Below are positions 17,641-26,911 of a stretch of DNA of 64,000 nt, piece by piece. The first letter of the stretch is position 1. Every line of letters begins with the position of its first letter. The notes under the pieces are model-generated. The model saw nothing but the letters and a program-made list of their open reading frames with translations. It ran no database searches and was not told the DNA's origin. Source of the DNA: Longimicrobium terrae (GTDB lineage: Bacteria > Gemmatimonadota > Gemmatimonadetes > Longimicrobiales > Longimicrobiaceae); assembly GCF_014202995.1 (NCBI RefSeq), contig NZ_JACHIA010000008.1, forward strand, positions 1 through 64,000, written 5' to 3'. Both the position numbers and the translations under genes were made by a program.

Positions 17641-20223
17641 GATGAACTCGCGGTTCTCGTGGCGGACGGCCAGGTATTCGCGCAGGAGCCGCAGCGCCTG
17701 GTTCCGTTCACCCAGAACGAGCCGCACGTAGGCCTCGTCGTACTTCAGGTCCACCGCCAGTTCGCGATTGTTTCCCACATCACGGCGGGCCCGGGCGAGT
17801 TCCGCCCGGGCCCGCTCGCCATCTCCGACGCGCGCGGACACCGACGCCGCCACCAGCCGCCGGAAGATGGGGCTGTAGGGATTACCGGCCTGCCGCGCCT
17901 TGGCGGGGGGATCAAGCACCTCCAGCCGGGCCACCAGTGCCCAGGCCCGCGCCGGATCCGGGGAAACGCCGGGGTCCTCCCGCAGCAGCAGGAGCTGGCA
18001 GTCCAGAAACCGCCAGTCGTTCGGGAACTCCCGCCCCCCGCGCCCGCACCACCGCGCAGCACCGGCATAGTCGCCCAGCATCATCGTACTGCGGAACATG
18101 CGGTCCAGGATGGCGGGCGCCTCCTCCAGAAACGCATCCTCCTCCAGCGCCCGTTCCGCGGCCTGTTCCGATTCGGCGAGCGCGCCTTTCATCCGCAGCA
18201 GCTGGCTCAGCGTGCTCCAGGCGCGCGCGAGTTCCGGGGCACGGAGCGTCGCCGCGCGAAGGTCGCGTTCGGCATTGGGCCTGAGAGAATCCGGCGCCTC
18301 GCTGACCGCGGTGGACAAGCGCCAGCTCGCCGTGCCGCGCACTTCCAGCGCCGCCGCGTTCTCCCCGTCCAGATCGAGCGCCGCCGCGGCATGCCCCAGC
18401 GCGGCCTGCAGCGCCTGCACCCGCGCGGTCCCGGAGGTGAGCCCGGAGAGTTCCACCCACACCCACGCACGGTCAATCCGGGGCTGAACCCACTGCCGGT
18501 CCTCCTGCTGCGCACGGTGCAGAAGCGAATCGGCGGTCTGCAGGAGCGCGGCCGCGGCGGCGACATCCAAGGGATCGTTGTGCAGGGCCACCCTCCGCGC
18601 CCGGGCCCGGAAGCCGTCCGCTCTCACCGCCAGCGCGTAGGCGGACGCGCTGCGCGTGCCCGCGCGGTGCTCCCTCAACCGCACCTGATCGCCAAGACGC
18701 CGGCGGAGAAACCGCTCCACCTGAGCGGAAACCGCGTCCTGCAGCGCGAACAATTCCGTTTGCGCCACCTGCACCTGCGTGCTCGCCAGCTGCTCCCCCG
18801 TGATGCCGTCCACCATCTGCACGTCCACGCGGTAGACGGCTCCGGACCGCTGCAGGCGCCCGGTGACCAGCGTTCCCACCCGCAGCCGCCGGGTGATGCT
18901 GTCCAGCACCACGGCCCGGCCGGCATACGGCATGACGCCTCTGCGGGGGATCACGCGCAGGGTGCCCAGTCCGCTCAGCCGGTCGATCAGCGATCCGGTG
19001 ATCGCGTCCGCCAGCGCCTGGTGTTCAGGATCACCCGAGGCCTCAAAGGGCATGACGGCGATCCGCCGGATGTCCAGCGCCTCCTGGGACGCATCGGAAG
19101 CCGGCACTCCGGGAAGCAGCCTCAGCAGACCCACGATCAGCAGCGCACCCAGGGCCGCCGCTCCCACGTGGCCGGCAAACCGCGCCAACAGCGCACCACG
19201 AGTAGTGGGCGGAACGAGGGCCGCGGAGGCGGGACCGGTGTGCGCCAGTGGCCCTCCAACTGAGGCGGCGGCAGGCGGCGCCGGTCCGGAGCCAGCCGTA
19301 CGATGCTCCTCCCCGTCCTCCCCGGCGCGGGAGAAATCCTCCTCCGGAGCCGCACCCGCATCCCCGCCGGCCTCCGCTTCCGGCTCCGCCCCGCGCGCCG
19401 GAGCTTCCCCTTCCGCGAAAACTTCCTCCTCGGCGGGTGCTTCCCCCTCCACGAACGGTTCATCCTCCGCCGGTGCGCGAGCCACCAGGCGGGGGAGCGC
19501 CGCGGTTTCCGCCGCCAGCCGGTGCATCGCCTCGCCCACCTCGGGGTCGGGATCCACGCCGAGTTCCTCGCGCAGAAATACCCCGTGGGCCGCCGCATGC
19601 TTGAGCGCGGCCCCCCGTTCCCCACCCGCCGCCAGCGCATGCATCAGCCGCAGCGCGATCCGCGAACTGTACGGATCGTGAACGGCACGCCGCCGCCACC
19701 ATCCCGCCGCTCCCGCGAAATCCGCCGCGCGCTCGCACTGCTCAGCCAGCGCCTCCACGGCGGTGCCGTACGCGTCAGACAGCGAGGAGCGCACCTCCTC
19801 TGCCCACCGCTCGAACTCCGGCGCGTCGGATACGTGGAATCCGTCCAGAAACGGCCCGCGGTACAACGCCACCGCGTCACGGAAGCACTCCCCGGCCATC
19901 GCCGCGCGGAATGCCGCCACATCGGTGCCCAGGATCGCGGGGTTGAGCCCCACCTCGTCGCCCGCCGTGACGAAGACGCTCTCGCCGACCGCCTTGCGCA
20001 GCACGTACAGCGCTTCGGAAAGCTGGTGCCGGCCGGCGTCCGACGGCTGGTCCGGCCACAGATAGCCCAGGATTCGTTCGCGCCCCACCGCGCGCGCCTG
20101 GGCCCCCGCCAGTATGGCCAGAAGCGCCAGGCGCCTGCGGTGTGCGGCCCGGCCCTGAACCGGCCCGTGCGGACCGAGCAGAACCGCTCCCCCCAGAACC
20201 CTCAACTCAAAGGCGGAACCCAT
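17599..20223 (-). CDS. SARP/BTAD-type regulator with membrane helix, TolB-like and TPR regions
   Basis: A large (874-residue) transcription regulator. From Met at 20223: a winged-helix DNA-binding domain (FELRVLGGAVL ... RILGYLWPDQPSDAGRHQLSEALYVLRKAV), a bacterial transcriptional activator (BTAD) helical domain to about 240, an acidic Glu/Ala/Pro-rich linker, one membrane helix near 365-385 (VGAAALGALLIVGLLRLL), a TolB/FlgO-like domain (IRRIAVMPFEASGDPEHQALA ... LVTGRLQRSGAVYRVDVQMVDG) and a TPR-like tail. This architecture recurs in Gemmatimonadota. The DNA-binding domain faces the cytoplasm and the rest the periplasm. The frame extends to 20277, but homology begins near the chosen Met; neither start has a good ribosome-binding site. 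It is divergent from the protease/hydrolase run and may control it. Confidence 0.8.
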   Translation of the reverse strand: MGSAFELRVLGGAVLLGPHGPVQGRAAHRRRLALLAILAGAQARAVGRERILGYLWPDQPSDAGRHQLSEALYVLRKAVGESVFVTAGDEVGLNPAILGTDVAAFRAAMAGECFRDAVALYRGPFLDGFHVSDAPEFERWAEEVRSSLSDAYGTAVEALAEQCERAADFAGAAGWWRRRAVHDPYSSRIALRLMHALAAGGERGAALKHAAAHGVFLREELGVDPDPEVGEAMHRLAAETAALPRLVARAPAEDEPFVEGEAPAEEEVFAEGEAPARGAEPEAEAGGDAGAAPEEDFSRAGEDGEEHRTAGSGPAPPAAASVGGPLAHTGPASAALVPPTTRGALLARFAGHVGAAALGALLIVGLLRLLPGVPASDASQEALDIRRIAVMPFEASGDPEHQALADAITGSLIDRLSGLGTLRVIPRRGVMPYAGRAVVLDSITRRLRVGTLVTGRLQRSGAVYRVDVQMVDGITGEQLASTQVQVAQTELFALQDAVSAQVERFLRRRLGDQVRLREHRAGTRSASAYALAVRADGFRARARRVALHNDPLDVAAAAALLQTADSLLHRAQQEDRQWVQPRIDRAWVWVELSGLTSGTARVQALQAALGHAAAALDLDGENAAALEVRGTASWRLSTAVSEAPDSLRPNAERDLRAATLRAPELARAWSTLSQLLRMKGALAESEQAAERALEEDAFLEEAPAILDRMFRSTMMLGDYAGAARWCGRGGREFPNDWRFLDCQLLLLREDPGVSPDPARAWALVARLEVLDPPAKARQAGNPYSPIFRRLVAASVSARVGDGERARAELARARRDVGNNRELAVDLKYDEAYVRLVLGERNQALRLLREYLAVRHENREFILRDRLFADIVPGL

Positions 20224-20375
20224 GGAAATACAGGGATTGAGAGACGCTTCGGATAAAAGTTGAGACCTGCTCCCCATGATGATGCGCGTGGCCGGCGGAA
20301 CGCAACCGTTGTCCGGCCCCGCCCGCGGCGTTGCTCCGATGCCGCGCGATCATCCCCGAGACCTGGAGTGGATTC

Positions 20376-21092
20376 ATGCCCCGCATTCTCCCCCTCCCCC
20401 CGTGGCTCCGGCCCCTGCTGGCCGCGCCCGGGCTGCTGGCCGCGTACGCACCCCTGGCCGCGCAACTTCAGCCAGCCGTACCCGCGGTTCCCGCGGAGTT
20501 CCCCGCCCCGCTCTGGCTGGCCCTGCTGGTGGCCGGGGTCTCCGGGGCCGTGGGCGCCTTTGCCGCCGACCTGGTTACGGACGGCGGACGCATTGAGCAG
20601 TGGCGCCGCGACGAGGCGGGATGGAGCCTCGGCTTCGTGGGAAAGATGATCGTGGGGCTCGTGGCCGCGATCGTCTTTCTTACCCTGAACCCGCCGGGGA
20701 ACGCGTGGATGGCGCTGGTAGGCACCGCCCTCGCCGCCGGACTGGGCGGCGAGGCCATCCTTCTGGCCATCGTGGCGTCCCGGCGCGCGCAGGCCGCCGA
20801 ATCCGAGGCGAGCCATCAGCGCGGGGCGGTGCTTGAAACGCTCGATTCCTGGGCGGAAAACATTCGAACCTTTGAATCGGTCGCGCTCGCGGCGGCGACG
20901 GCGCGGACCGGAGCTCCCGCGAGCGGAAAGATGATCGCCGGGGCCGCCGCCTCGGACCAGGACGATCCAGCCGACCGGACCTCCGCGCTGGCCGTCATCA
21001 GCGCCTACGCGGACCACGCGGTCGCGGAGGTCCGCAGGCGTACACCGGCCCGGCCCGGCGAGGCATCCACCATCCCGCCCGGCGACGGGTGA
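20376..21092 (+). CDS. Hypothetical inner-membrane protein
   Basis: 238 residues, unrecognised. The N-terminus is hydrophobic (a possible signal or first helix near 8-30). Membrane helices follow near 45-65, 88-105 (GKMIVGLVAAIVFLTL) and 112-135, then a cytoplasmic tail. ATG at 20376 is chosen with GGAG about 9 nt upstream; an in-frame ATG 45 nt earlier is less likely. It is the first of four plus-strand genes that end at the terminator near 26.15 kb and is divergent from the SARP-type regulator. The membrane core resembles small uncharacterised four-helix proteins; no function is proposed. Confidence 0.65.
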   Translation: MPRILPLPPWLRPLLAAPGLLAAYAPLAAQLQPAVPAVPAEFPAPLWLALLVAGVSGAVGAFAADLVTDGGRIEQWRRDEAGWSLGFVGKMIVGLVAAIVFLTLNPPGNAWMALVGTALAAGLGGEAILLAIVASRRAQAAESEASHQRGAVLETLDSWAENIRTFESVALAAATARTGAPASGKMIAGAAASDQDDPADRTSALAVISAYADHAVAEVRRRTPARPGEASTIPPGDG

Positions 21093-21129
21093 CACCCGGC
21101 CCTGCCCCCAACCTTTTCAGGAGTACGAC

Positions 21130-22437
21130 ATGAACAGGATGATCCCGCTTCTGCCCGCGGCGCTCGCGGCGCTTTCCGGCTGCGCCATCTTCAGCCGCAC
21201 CGAGCCCGTGGTTCTGCGGCGCTACGCTACCCACACGGTGGTTCAGGATTCCGCCTCCGCGGTCCGGATCACGGTATTCGCCCTCCCCGTTCCCGCCGCC
21301 CCGTCCACCGCGACCGTGCTCACCAGCCTGAGCCCTGAAGCGCAGGCCGAGATGGTGAAGGCGATGGCGGCACGGACGGGGGGAGATGCCCGCGCGCTGG
21401 TACAGGCACTGGCGCTCCCCATCCGGGAGGCGAGTTCCACACCCAGCTTCCAGGACCGCACCCGCATCTCGCGCCGCCTGGTGTTCTCGCTGGATCACTC
21501 CTCCAGCAGCGCCGCGGACCGCATCAGCGACGCACGCATCATCGTGCGCCCGGTGAACGGCAGCCAGTTCGTAAGCTGGAACCGGATCGAGAACCCGCGT
21601 GAGACGGTGGACGTGGGGAAACTGAGTCTGTCGCGCGAGCGGAACACCGGCGCGGAACTCGGACTCGCGCTTCCCTTTCTCTCCGCCACGCCGAGCCTTT
21701 CCGCATCCGCCGCCACCACGCTGCAGGAAGAGATGGTGCTGCGCCGCCAGCGTACGCCGCTCACCGGCACCCTGACGGCAACGGAGGCGGTCCTCCTTCA
21801 GCAGGGGGACATCGAGACCGATCTGAGCGGCAACATCACCGCGGACTTCGACATGGTGGTGCCACACGGGGGCTACTACACCGTGTTCACGGCCTCACTC
21901 CCGGACGCGTGCGGAGGCGCGCCGAGCTTCAATCGCCAGACTACCCGCTACGCGGCCGCCGGGCTGAATGCACCTTCGGACACTGGACGCGGCGCCGGAG
22001 GGCCCGCCCCGGTCGGGGTGAACGTGGAACTCCAGTACACCCTGCGCCACGTACCGGCGGGGGACCGCACGCTTCCCGAGGGCGACGACGCGGCCGAGTT
22101 CCGCAAGGGCCGCGACACCATCCGCCTGGTGGAAATCCTTCCGGGAGAAGCCCTGCGGTTTGCCGTCTTTCAGCTGCGCATCGCCGGGGACTCCATCGAG
22201 ATCGAAGGCGCGGCGCCGAGCGCACGAGCCGACCGCAGAAATGTCCTGGAATTCGGGACCTTCGAGGAGGCGGTGGACATGCTCGCGTGGATCCGGCGCT
22301 GCACGGTCGCCAAGCTGGGATATCCGCTCTGGGCGGGAAACCGCGCGATGACCGACGGCGACCGGGCGGCCATGCACGTGTGGCGCGCGCCCGTGAACTA
22401 CAAGGGGGATGAGGGAGAGCTTCCCCTCCGGCGGTGA
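21130..22437 (+). CDS. Hypothetical lipoprotein
   Basis: 435 residues, unrecognised. The N-terminus MNRMIPLLPAALAALSGC is a lipoprotein signal with lipobox LSGC. The body is beta-rich, with many Ser/Thr and Arg residues and no catalytic motif I can name. CAGGAG lies 7 nt before the ATG. It follows the membrane protein by 37 nt and precedes the metalloprotease by 119 nt, so is likely in the same transcription unit. Confidence 0.7.
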   Translation: MNRMIPLLPAALAALSGCAIFSRTEPVVLRRYATHTVVQDSASAVRITVFALPVPAAPSTATVLTSLSPEAQAEMVKAMAARTGGDARALVQALALPIREASSTPSFQDRTRISRRLVFSLDHSSSSAADRISDARIIVRPVNGSQFVSWNRIENPRETVDVGKLSLSRERNTGAELGLALPFLSATPSLSASAATTLQEEMVLRRQRTPLTGTLTATEAVLLQQGDIETDLSGNITADFDMVVPHGGYYTVFTASLPDACGGAPSFNRQTTRYAAAGLNAPSDTGRGAGGPAPVGVNVELQYTLRHVPAGDRTLPEGDDAAEFRKGRDTIRLVEILPGEALRFAVFQLRIAGDSIEIEGAAPSARADRRNVLEFGTFEEAVDMLAWIRRCTVAKLGYPLWAGNRAMTDGDRAAMHVWRAPVNYKGDEGELPLRR

Positions 22438-22556
22438 GACCCGCCTGACCAGACACTTGATCAAAGCGTGCGCGCCGGGGCGGCGGGCCATGCCGGCCGC
22501 CCCGGCGCGGCACGATCCCGTCCGCGGGCGCACCCCTCCGTTGAAAGGACGCTGAC

Positions 22557-24518
22557 ATGACAGGCGACAACCTGATTCCCGAACCCGTCTCGCGAAGACT
22601 GCGCATCTTTGCGCTCGACCCCGCCCTTGCGGCCCGGTATGACTCCGCCGGGATCGCGGAGGTCACAGTGCGGATCCCATGGGAAAGTGACCTGAAGCGC
22701 GGTCCCGTGGGCGAATACGTTGAGGTGATCGACGCCGATCCCGCGAGCGGCGTGTTCTACCGGCCGGTCGACCTGAATGACCCCCGCGTGCTCGCGAGCG
22801 ACGGGCTCATGCCTTCCGAATCCAACCCGCAGTTCCACCAGCAGATGGTGTACGCGGTCGCCATGACCACCATCCGGCACTTCGAGCAGGCGCTGGGCCG
22901 CGTGGCGCTGTGGTCCACCCGCAGGGAGAAGACCACGACCCGCGGCCGGGAAACGTTTCGCGACCGCTTCGTGCGCCGGCTGCGCCTGTACCCGCACGCG
23001 CTGCGCGACCGCAACGCCTTCTACAGCCCGGAAAAGAAGGCGGTGCTCTTCGGGTACTTTCCCGTACGCGCCGGCGACGGTGGCAGTTCGCCGGGAACGC
23101 TGGTGTTCACCTGTCTTTCGCACGACATCATCGCCCACGAGGTCACGCATGCGCTCCTGGACGGGGTTCATCCACGTTTCGCCGAGCCGGTGAACGCCGA
23201 TGTGCTGGCGTTCCACGAGGCGTTTGCCGACATCGTGGCGCTGTTTCAGCACTTTTCCTATCCCGGCGTGCTGGCGGACCAGATCGCCCGCACCCGCGGA
23301 AACCTGGCCGGCGAGAACCTTCTCGGGCAGCTGGCGCAGCAGTTTGGCGCCGCCTCGGGCCGCGGGCGGGCGCTGCGGGATGCGCTGGGCGGGATCAATC
23401 CGGCGACCGGGCGGTGGGAACCCCACACGCCGGACGTCCGCGCGCTGGAGCGCACGGGCGAAGCACACGCGCGCGGCGGCATTCTGGTGGCGGCGGTGTT
23501 CGGCGCGTTTCTGAAGGTGTACCGGGCGCGCACGGCGGACCTGTACCGGATCGCCAGTGGGGGCACCGGCGTGCTCGAGGGCGACCTCCACCCGGACCTG
23601 GCCGCCCGGCTGGCGGCGGAGGCGGCGCGGACGGCGGAGCAGACGCTGCGGATGTGCATCCGCGCCATCGACTACTGCCCTCCGGTGGCCATCACCTTCG
23701 GCGACTACCTGCGCGCGGTGGTGACGGCGGAAGCCGACTTCAACCCCGACGACCCGGACGGATTCCGCCTGGCGTTCGTGGAAAGCTTTCGCCAGTGGGG
23801 AATTCAACCGCGGGGAACGCGCGGCATATCGGTCGACGGGCTGCTCTGGCCGGCCGGCGACACCGCGCGCGACGAGGCGGGTCTTTCGGCGGACGCGGAA
23901 GGCATCCGGTCGCTGCTCGCCGAAAGCGCTCCCGAGGACCAGCGGCTGCGGGGGTGGGACCTGGAAACGGACCGGTACCAGACGTGGGTGGGAATCGACA
24001 GGAATTCGGCCGCGCTCTGGGCCTGGCTGGTCCGCGGCCCCGGACGGGGGTGGGCCCGCGCATTCGGCCTGGTGCTGGAGGAAGAAGAAGCGCCCGCCAC
24101 GGTGTTCCGCACCGCCAACGGCGTCGCGCTGGAGGTGCACTCGGTGCGCACGGCCGTACGCCGCACCTCGCGCGGGTCGCCCACCACCGATCTCGTCGTG
24201 GAATTCACTCAGCGCCGCCGCGGGTATCTGGATCCCGCCAGACAGGCGGAGATGGACGCTCTCCCGCCCGGAGCGCAGGAAATGGCGAAGCCCGACTTCG
24301 TCTACCGGGCCGGGTGCACTCTGCTGATCTCCCGCGGAACGATGGCCGTGCGCCGCGTGATCCGCACCGCGGGGACCGTGGCCGACGACGAGGAACTGGC
24401 GCGCATGCGGCTGTTTCTGTCCGGAGGAATGCCCCCCGCGAACGCGTTCGCCCCCGCGCTGGCGGCCATGAACGCCCGCGAGCCGTTCGCGATTCTTCAC
24501 GCAGGCGAGGAGGACTGA
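22557..24518 (+). CDS. Gluzincin-type metalloprotease (thermolysin-like motifs)
   Basis: 653 residues. HEVTH at residues 194-198 gives two zinc ligands and the catalytic Glu. HEAFAD at 220-225 supplies the downstream Glu ligand (E221), 23 residues after the second His, the layout of thermolysin-like gluzincins. There is no signal peptide, so unlike secreted M4 enzymes it probably acts in the cytoplasm or on a membrane partner. The C-terminal third (about 380-653) has no recognised domain. It ends 2 nt before the next start codon (TGA-CC-ATG), so the two products are made together. Substrate unknown. Confidence 0.8.
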   Translation: MTGDNLIPEPVSRRLRIFALDPALAARYDSAGIAEVTVRIPWESDLKRGPVGEYVEVIDADPASGVFYRPVDLNDPRVLASDGLMPSESNPQFHQQMVYAVAMTTIRHFEQALGRVALWSTRREKTTTRGRETFRDRFVRRLRLYPHALRDRNAFYSPEKKAVLFGYFPVRAGDGGSSPGTLVFTCLSHDIIAHEVTHALLDGVHPRFAEPVNADVLAFHEAFADIVALFQHFSYPGVLADQIARTRGNLAGENLLGQLAQQFGAASGRGRALRDALGGINPATGRWEPHTPDVRALERTGEAHARGGILVAAVFGAFLKVYRARTADLYRIASGGTGVLEGDLHPDLAARLAAEAARTAEQTLRMCIRAIDYCPPVAITFGDYLRAVVTAEADFNPDDPDGFRLAFVESFRQWGIQPRGTRGISVDGLLWPAGDTARDEAGLSADAEGIRSLLAESAPEDQRLRGWDLETDRYQTWVGIDRNSAALWAWLVRGPGRGWARAFGLVLEEEEAPATVFRTANGVALEVHSVRTAVRRTSRGSPTTDLVVEFTQRRRGYLDPARQAEMDALPPGAQEMAKPDFVYRAGCTLLISRGTMAVRRVIRTAGTVADDEELARMRLFLSGGMPPANAFAPALAAMNAREPFAILHAGEED

Positions 24519-24520
24519 CC

Positions 24521-26098
24521 ATGAGCGAATCCAACGATGCGGCCGTGCCTTCGGCCGCCGCGGGCAGCGGCCGGCTGGTGCCTCCCGCCGGCGGTGTGAC
24601 CGTGCGGATGTACCGCGCCGGCCACGGCGACTGCTTTCTGCTCGCCTTCGCCGGGAGCGTACCCGAGGAACCGCCCGTGTACGTGCTGATCGACTGCGGA
24701 TACAAGCCGGGCTCCCCCGCCTTCATCCACACCTCTCCCGTGGAAATCGCCGCCAGCATCCTCGACGCAACCGGCGGGTGCATCGACATCGTGGTCATCA
24801 CCCACGAGCACCAGGACCATGTGAACGGATTCACCAAGGACAACTTGATTGGTATCCACATCGGAGAGGTGTGGATGGCGTGGACGGAGGATCCGGGCGA
24901 TGCCCTGGCCAACCAACTGCGCGACCGGTTCAACGATCAGCTTCTCGGGCTGCTGGCCGCACGAAGCCGGCTGGCCGCACAGGGGGAGGAGGAGCGTACG
25001 CGGTTCATCGACCAGTTCCTCGCCCTGGAGCTGGGCGGCGAAGAAGACGACATGGACGGCGCCGCGGGTGCGGGGCTGCTGATGGCCGCGCAGACCGATC
25101 CCTCAAACAGCAGCAACAAGCAGGCGATGAAGCGGGTCAGGGATCGGGCGCAGAACGGCGTGCGGTACATCCGCCCGCACGAGGCGATCATGCCGCTTCC
25201 GCGCGCCGCCGGGGTGCGGGCCTATGCGCTCGGGCCTCCGCGCGACGCGGCGAAGCTCCGGGACATGGATCCCGCGGGGGACGAGGTCTTTCACGGCGCC
25301 GCCATCCCCGCCACCTCGGCCGGGAACTACTTCGCCGCGGCGGTCGCGTCGGTGGACGGGCACGGGGTGTCGCCGTTCGGGGCTCGTTACGCCGTCCCCA
25401 GCACCGACGCGCTGACGGATGCGCGGTCCGGCGAGTTCTTCAAGATCCACTACGGCGGGCCGGGGATGGCCGCCGCGCGGGCTCCGCGCGGGTGGAACGA
25501 GGACGAGGTGCTTCCCGACGCGGAATGGCGGCGCATCGACAACGAATGGCTGTACTCCGCGGACCGGCTGGCGTTGGACCTGAACCAGCAGACCAACAAC
25601 GCGAGCGTCGTGCTCGCCTTTGAACTGGGAAAGGGAGGCAAGGTGCTGCTCTTTGCCGCCGACGCCCAGCGCGGCAACTGGGTCTCGTGGAACGACGGAA
25701 CGTGGGCGGAAGACGGACAGGTCATCTCCGCCCGGGATCTGCTCGCGCGGACGGTGCTGTACAAGGTGGGGCACCACTGCAGCGAGAACGCAACGCTCAA
25801 CGGCGGTCCAGCCAGCGAACACCCCAGCCTGGGATGGATGGGGCAGGGTGAGCACCGCCGCGAGTTTACGGCGATGATTACCGCGGTGCGTGCCTGGGCG
25901 GAGGGACAGAACGGCTGGGATCATCCCAGGAAGGCCATCAAGGACGAGCTGCTCAGAAAGTCGTCCGGCCGGGTCCTCCAGACCGACACTTCGATCCCGG
26001 CAACCCCGCCGGATGGCGTTCCGGAGGCGGATTGGCAGCGGTTCCTGTCACACGTGCGAGAAGACCGGCTGTACTTCGACTACGACATCATGCCATAG
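24521..26098 (+). CDS. Metallo-beta-lactamase-fold hydrolase
   Basis: 525 residues. After a variable N-terminus, VTVRMYRAGHGDCFLLAF and VLIDCGYKPG start the MBL fold. ITHEHQDHVNGF contains the full HxHxDH metal motif (H95, H97, D99, H100). Later metal-ligand candidates are LLFAADAQRGNW and KVGHHCSEN. Between them is a long insertion (about 130-340), larger than in ComEC-type or glyoxalase-type members. No signal peptide, so cytoplasmic. GAGGAGG precedes the ATG at good spacing. It is fused operon-style to the metalloprotease gene. The reaction could be hydrolysis of a nucleotide, phosphodiester or ester; the sequence does not say which. Confidence 0.82.
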   Translation: MSESNDAAVPSAAAGSGRLVPPAGGVTVRMYRAGHGDCFLLAFAGSVPEEPPVYVLIDCGYKPGSPAFIHTSPVEIAASILDATGGCIDIVVITHEHQDHVNGFTKDNLIGIHIGEVWMAWTEDPGDALANQLRDRFNDQLLGLLAARSRLAAQGEEERTRFIDQFLALELGGEEDDMDGAAGAGLLMAAQTDPSNSSNKQAMKRVRDRAQNGVRYIRPHEAIMPLPRAAGVRAYALGPPRDAAKLRDMDPAGDEVFHGAAIPATSAGNYFAAAVASVDGHGVSPFGARYAVPSTDALTDARSGEFFKIHYGGPGMAAARAPRGWNEDEVLPDAEWRRIDNEWLYSADRLALDLNQQTNNASVVLAFELGKGGKVLLFAADAQRGNWVSWNDGTWAEDGQVISARDLLARTVLYKVGHHCSENATLNGGPASEHPSLGWMGQGEHRREFTAMITAVRAWAEGQNGWDHPRKAIKDELLRKSSGRVLQTDTSIPATPPDGVPEADWQRFLSHVREDRLYFDYDIMP

Positions 26099-26121
26099 GC
26101 GAGCCCCGGTCCGGATGCGCG

Positions 26122-26165
26122 CACGGAAAAGCCCCCACCCGGGCATGGGTGGGGGCTCTTCCGTG
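26122..26165. terminator. Strong bidirectional terminator
   Basis: AGCCCCCACCC (26130-26140) pairs with GGGTGGGGGCT (26147-26157), and flanking CACGGAA/TTCCGTG extends the stem. It closes the plus-strand protease/hydrolase run and could also stop the convergent rph-rdgB transcripts. Confidence 0.85.
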
Positions 26166-26290
26166 TAGGAGCGATGGAGGAGAGCGGCGGGCGCGCGCGG
26201 CCCGATGCGGAGGCCATCCGCTACGATGGCTCGCCCTCGGCCGCGGATTCTCTGGATCCGCGGGCTTGTGGACGCAGGTACGGTCCGCCT

Positions 26291-26911
26291 TCAGGTACGC
26301 CCGTCCAGCGCCGCCGCGATGGCGCGCACCGCGATCCCCCGATGGCTGATCTCATCCTTTCGCGACGCGGGCAGCTCGCCAAAGGTCATCCCCTCCTCCG
26401 GCAGATGGAAGAGCGGATCGTATCCAAAGCCGCCCTCCCCGCGCGCCGCGCGCAGGACCACGCCTTCGCACGCACCGGTGCGCACCATCTCGCGCCCGTC
26501 CGGCCACGCCACGGCGGCGGCGCACACGTACCGTGCCGTCCGCCGCGGATCATCCACATCCGCAAGCAGGTGCAGGAGATGGCGGTTGTTGGCGTCGTCC
26601 TGCAGCTCGCCGCGCACGTCATCCACCGGGGCAAAGCGGCGGGAGCGGACGCCGGGCGCGCCGTTGAGCGCATCCACGCAGATACCGGAATCGTCCGCGA
26701 GCGCGGCCTCGCCCGTCATCCGCGCAAAGTACCGCGCCTTGGCCAGCGCGTTCTCCTCGAACGTGTCAAAGACCTCCAGCGCGTCCTCCTCCGGGGACTC
26801 GGGAATGCCGAGTTCGGCCAGGCCGACGATGTCCAGCCCGGGGACGGCGGCCAGCAGCCGGTGCAGCTCGCGCACCTTGCCCGCGTTGCGGGTGGCGACC
26901 ACGAGGCGCAT
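26291..26911 (-). CDS. rdgB: RdgB/HAM1-type non-canonical purine NTP pyrophosphatase
   Basis: 206 residues. Hydrolyses dITP, ITP and XTP to monophosphates, cleaning the nucleotide pool. Diagnostic stretches: LVVATRNAGKVRELHRLL (substrate loop), FEENALAKARYFA, ALADDSGICVDALNGAPGVRSRRF and GFGYDPLFHLPEEGMTFGEL. The length is normal. Its ATG shares one base with the stop of rph, so the two are translationally coupled, a common bacterial pairing. Confidence 0.95.
   Translation of the reverse strand: MRLVVATRNAGKVRELHRLLAAVPGLDIVGLAELGIPESPEEDALEVFDTFEENALAKARYFARMTGEAALADDSGICVDALNGAPGVRSRRFAPVDDVRGELQDDANNRHLLHLLADVDDPRRTARYVCAAAVAWPDGREMVRTGACEGVVLRAARGEGGFGYDPLFHLPEEGMTFGELPASRKDEISHRGIAVRAIAAALDGRT

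Noticed and set aside
22910-24520. Upstream extension of the MBL-hydrolase frame
   Set aside because: It runs antiparallel in phase through the metalloprotease gene; a GAGGAGG and ATG at 24521 mark the true start.
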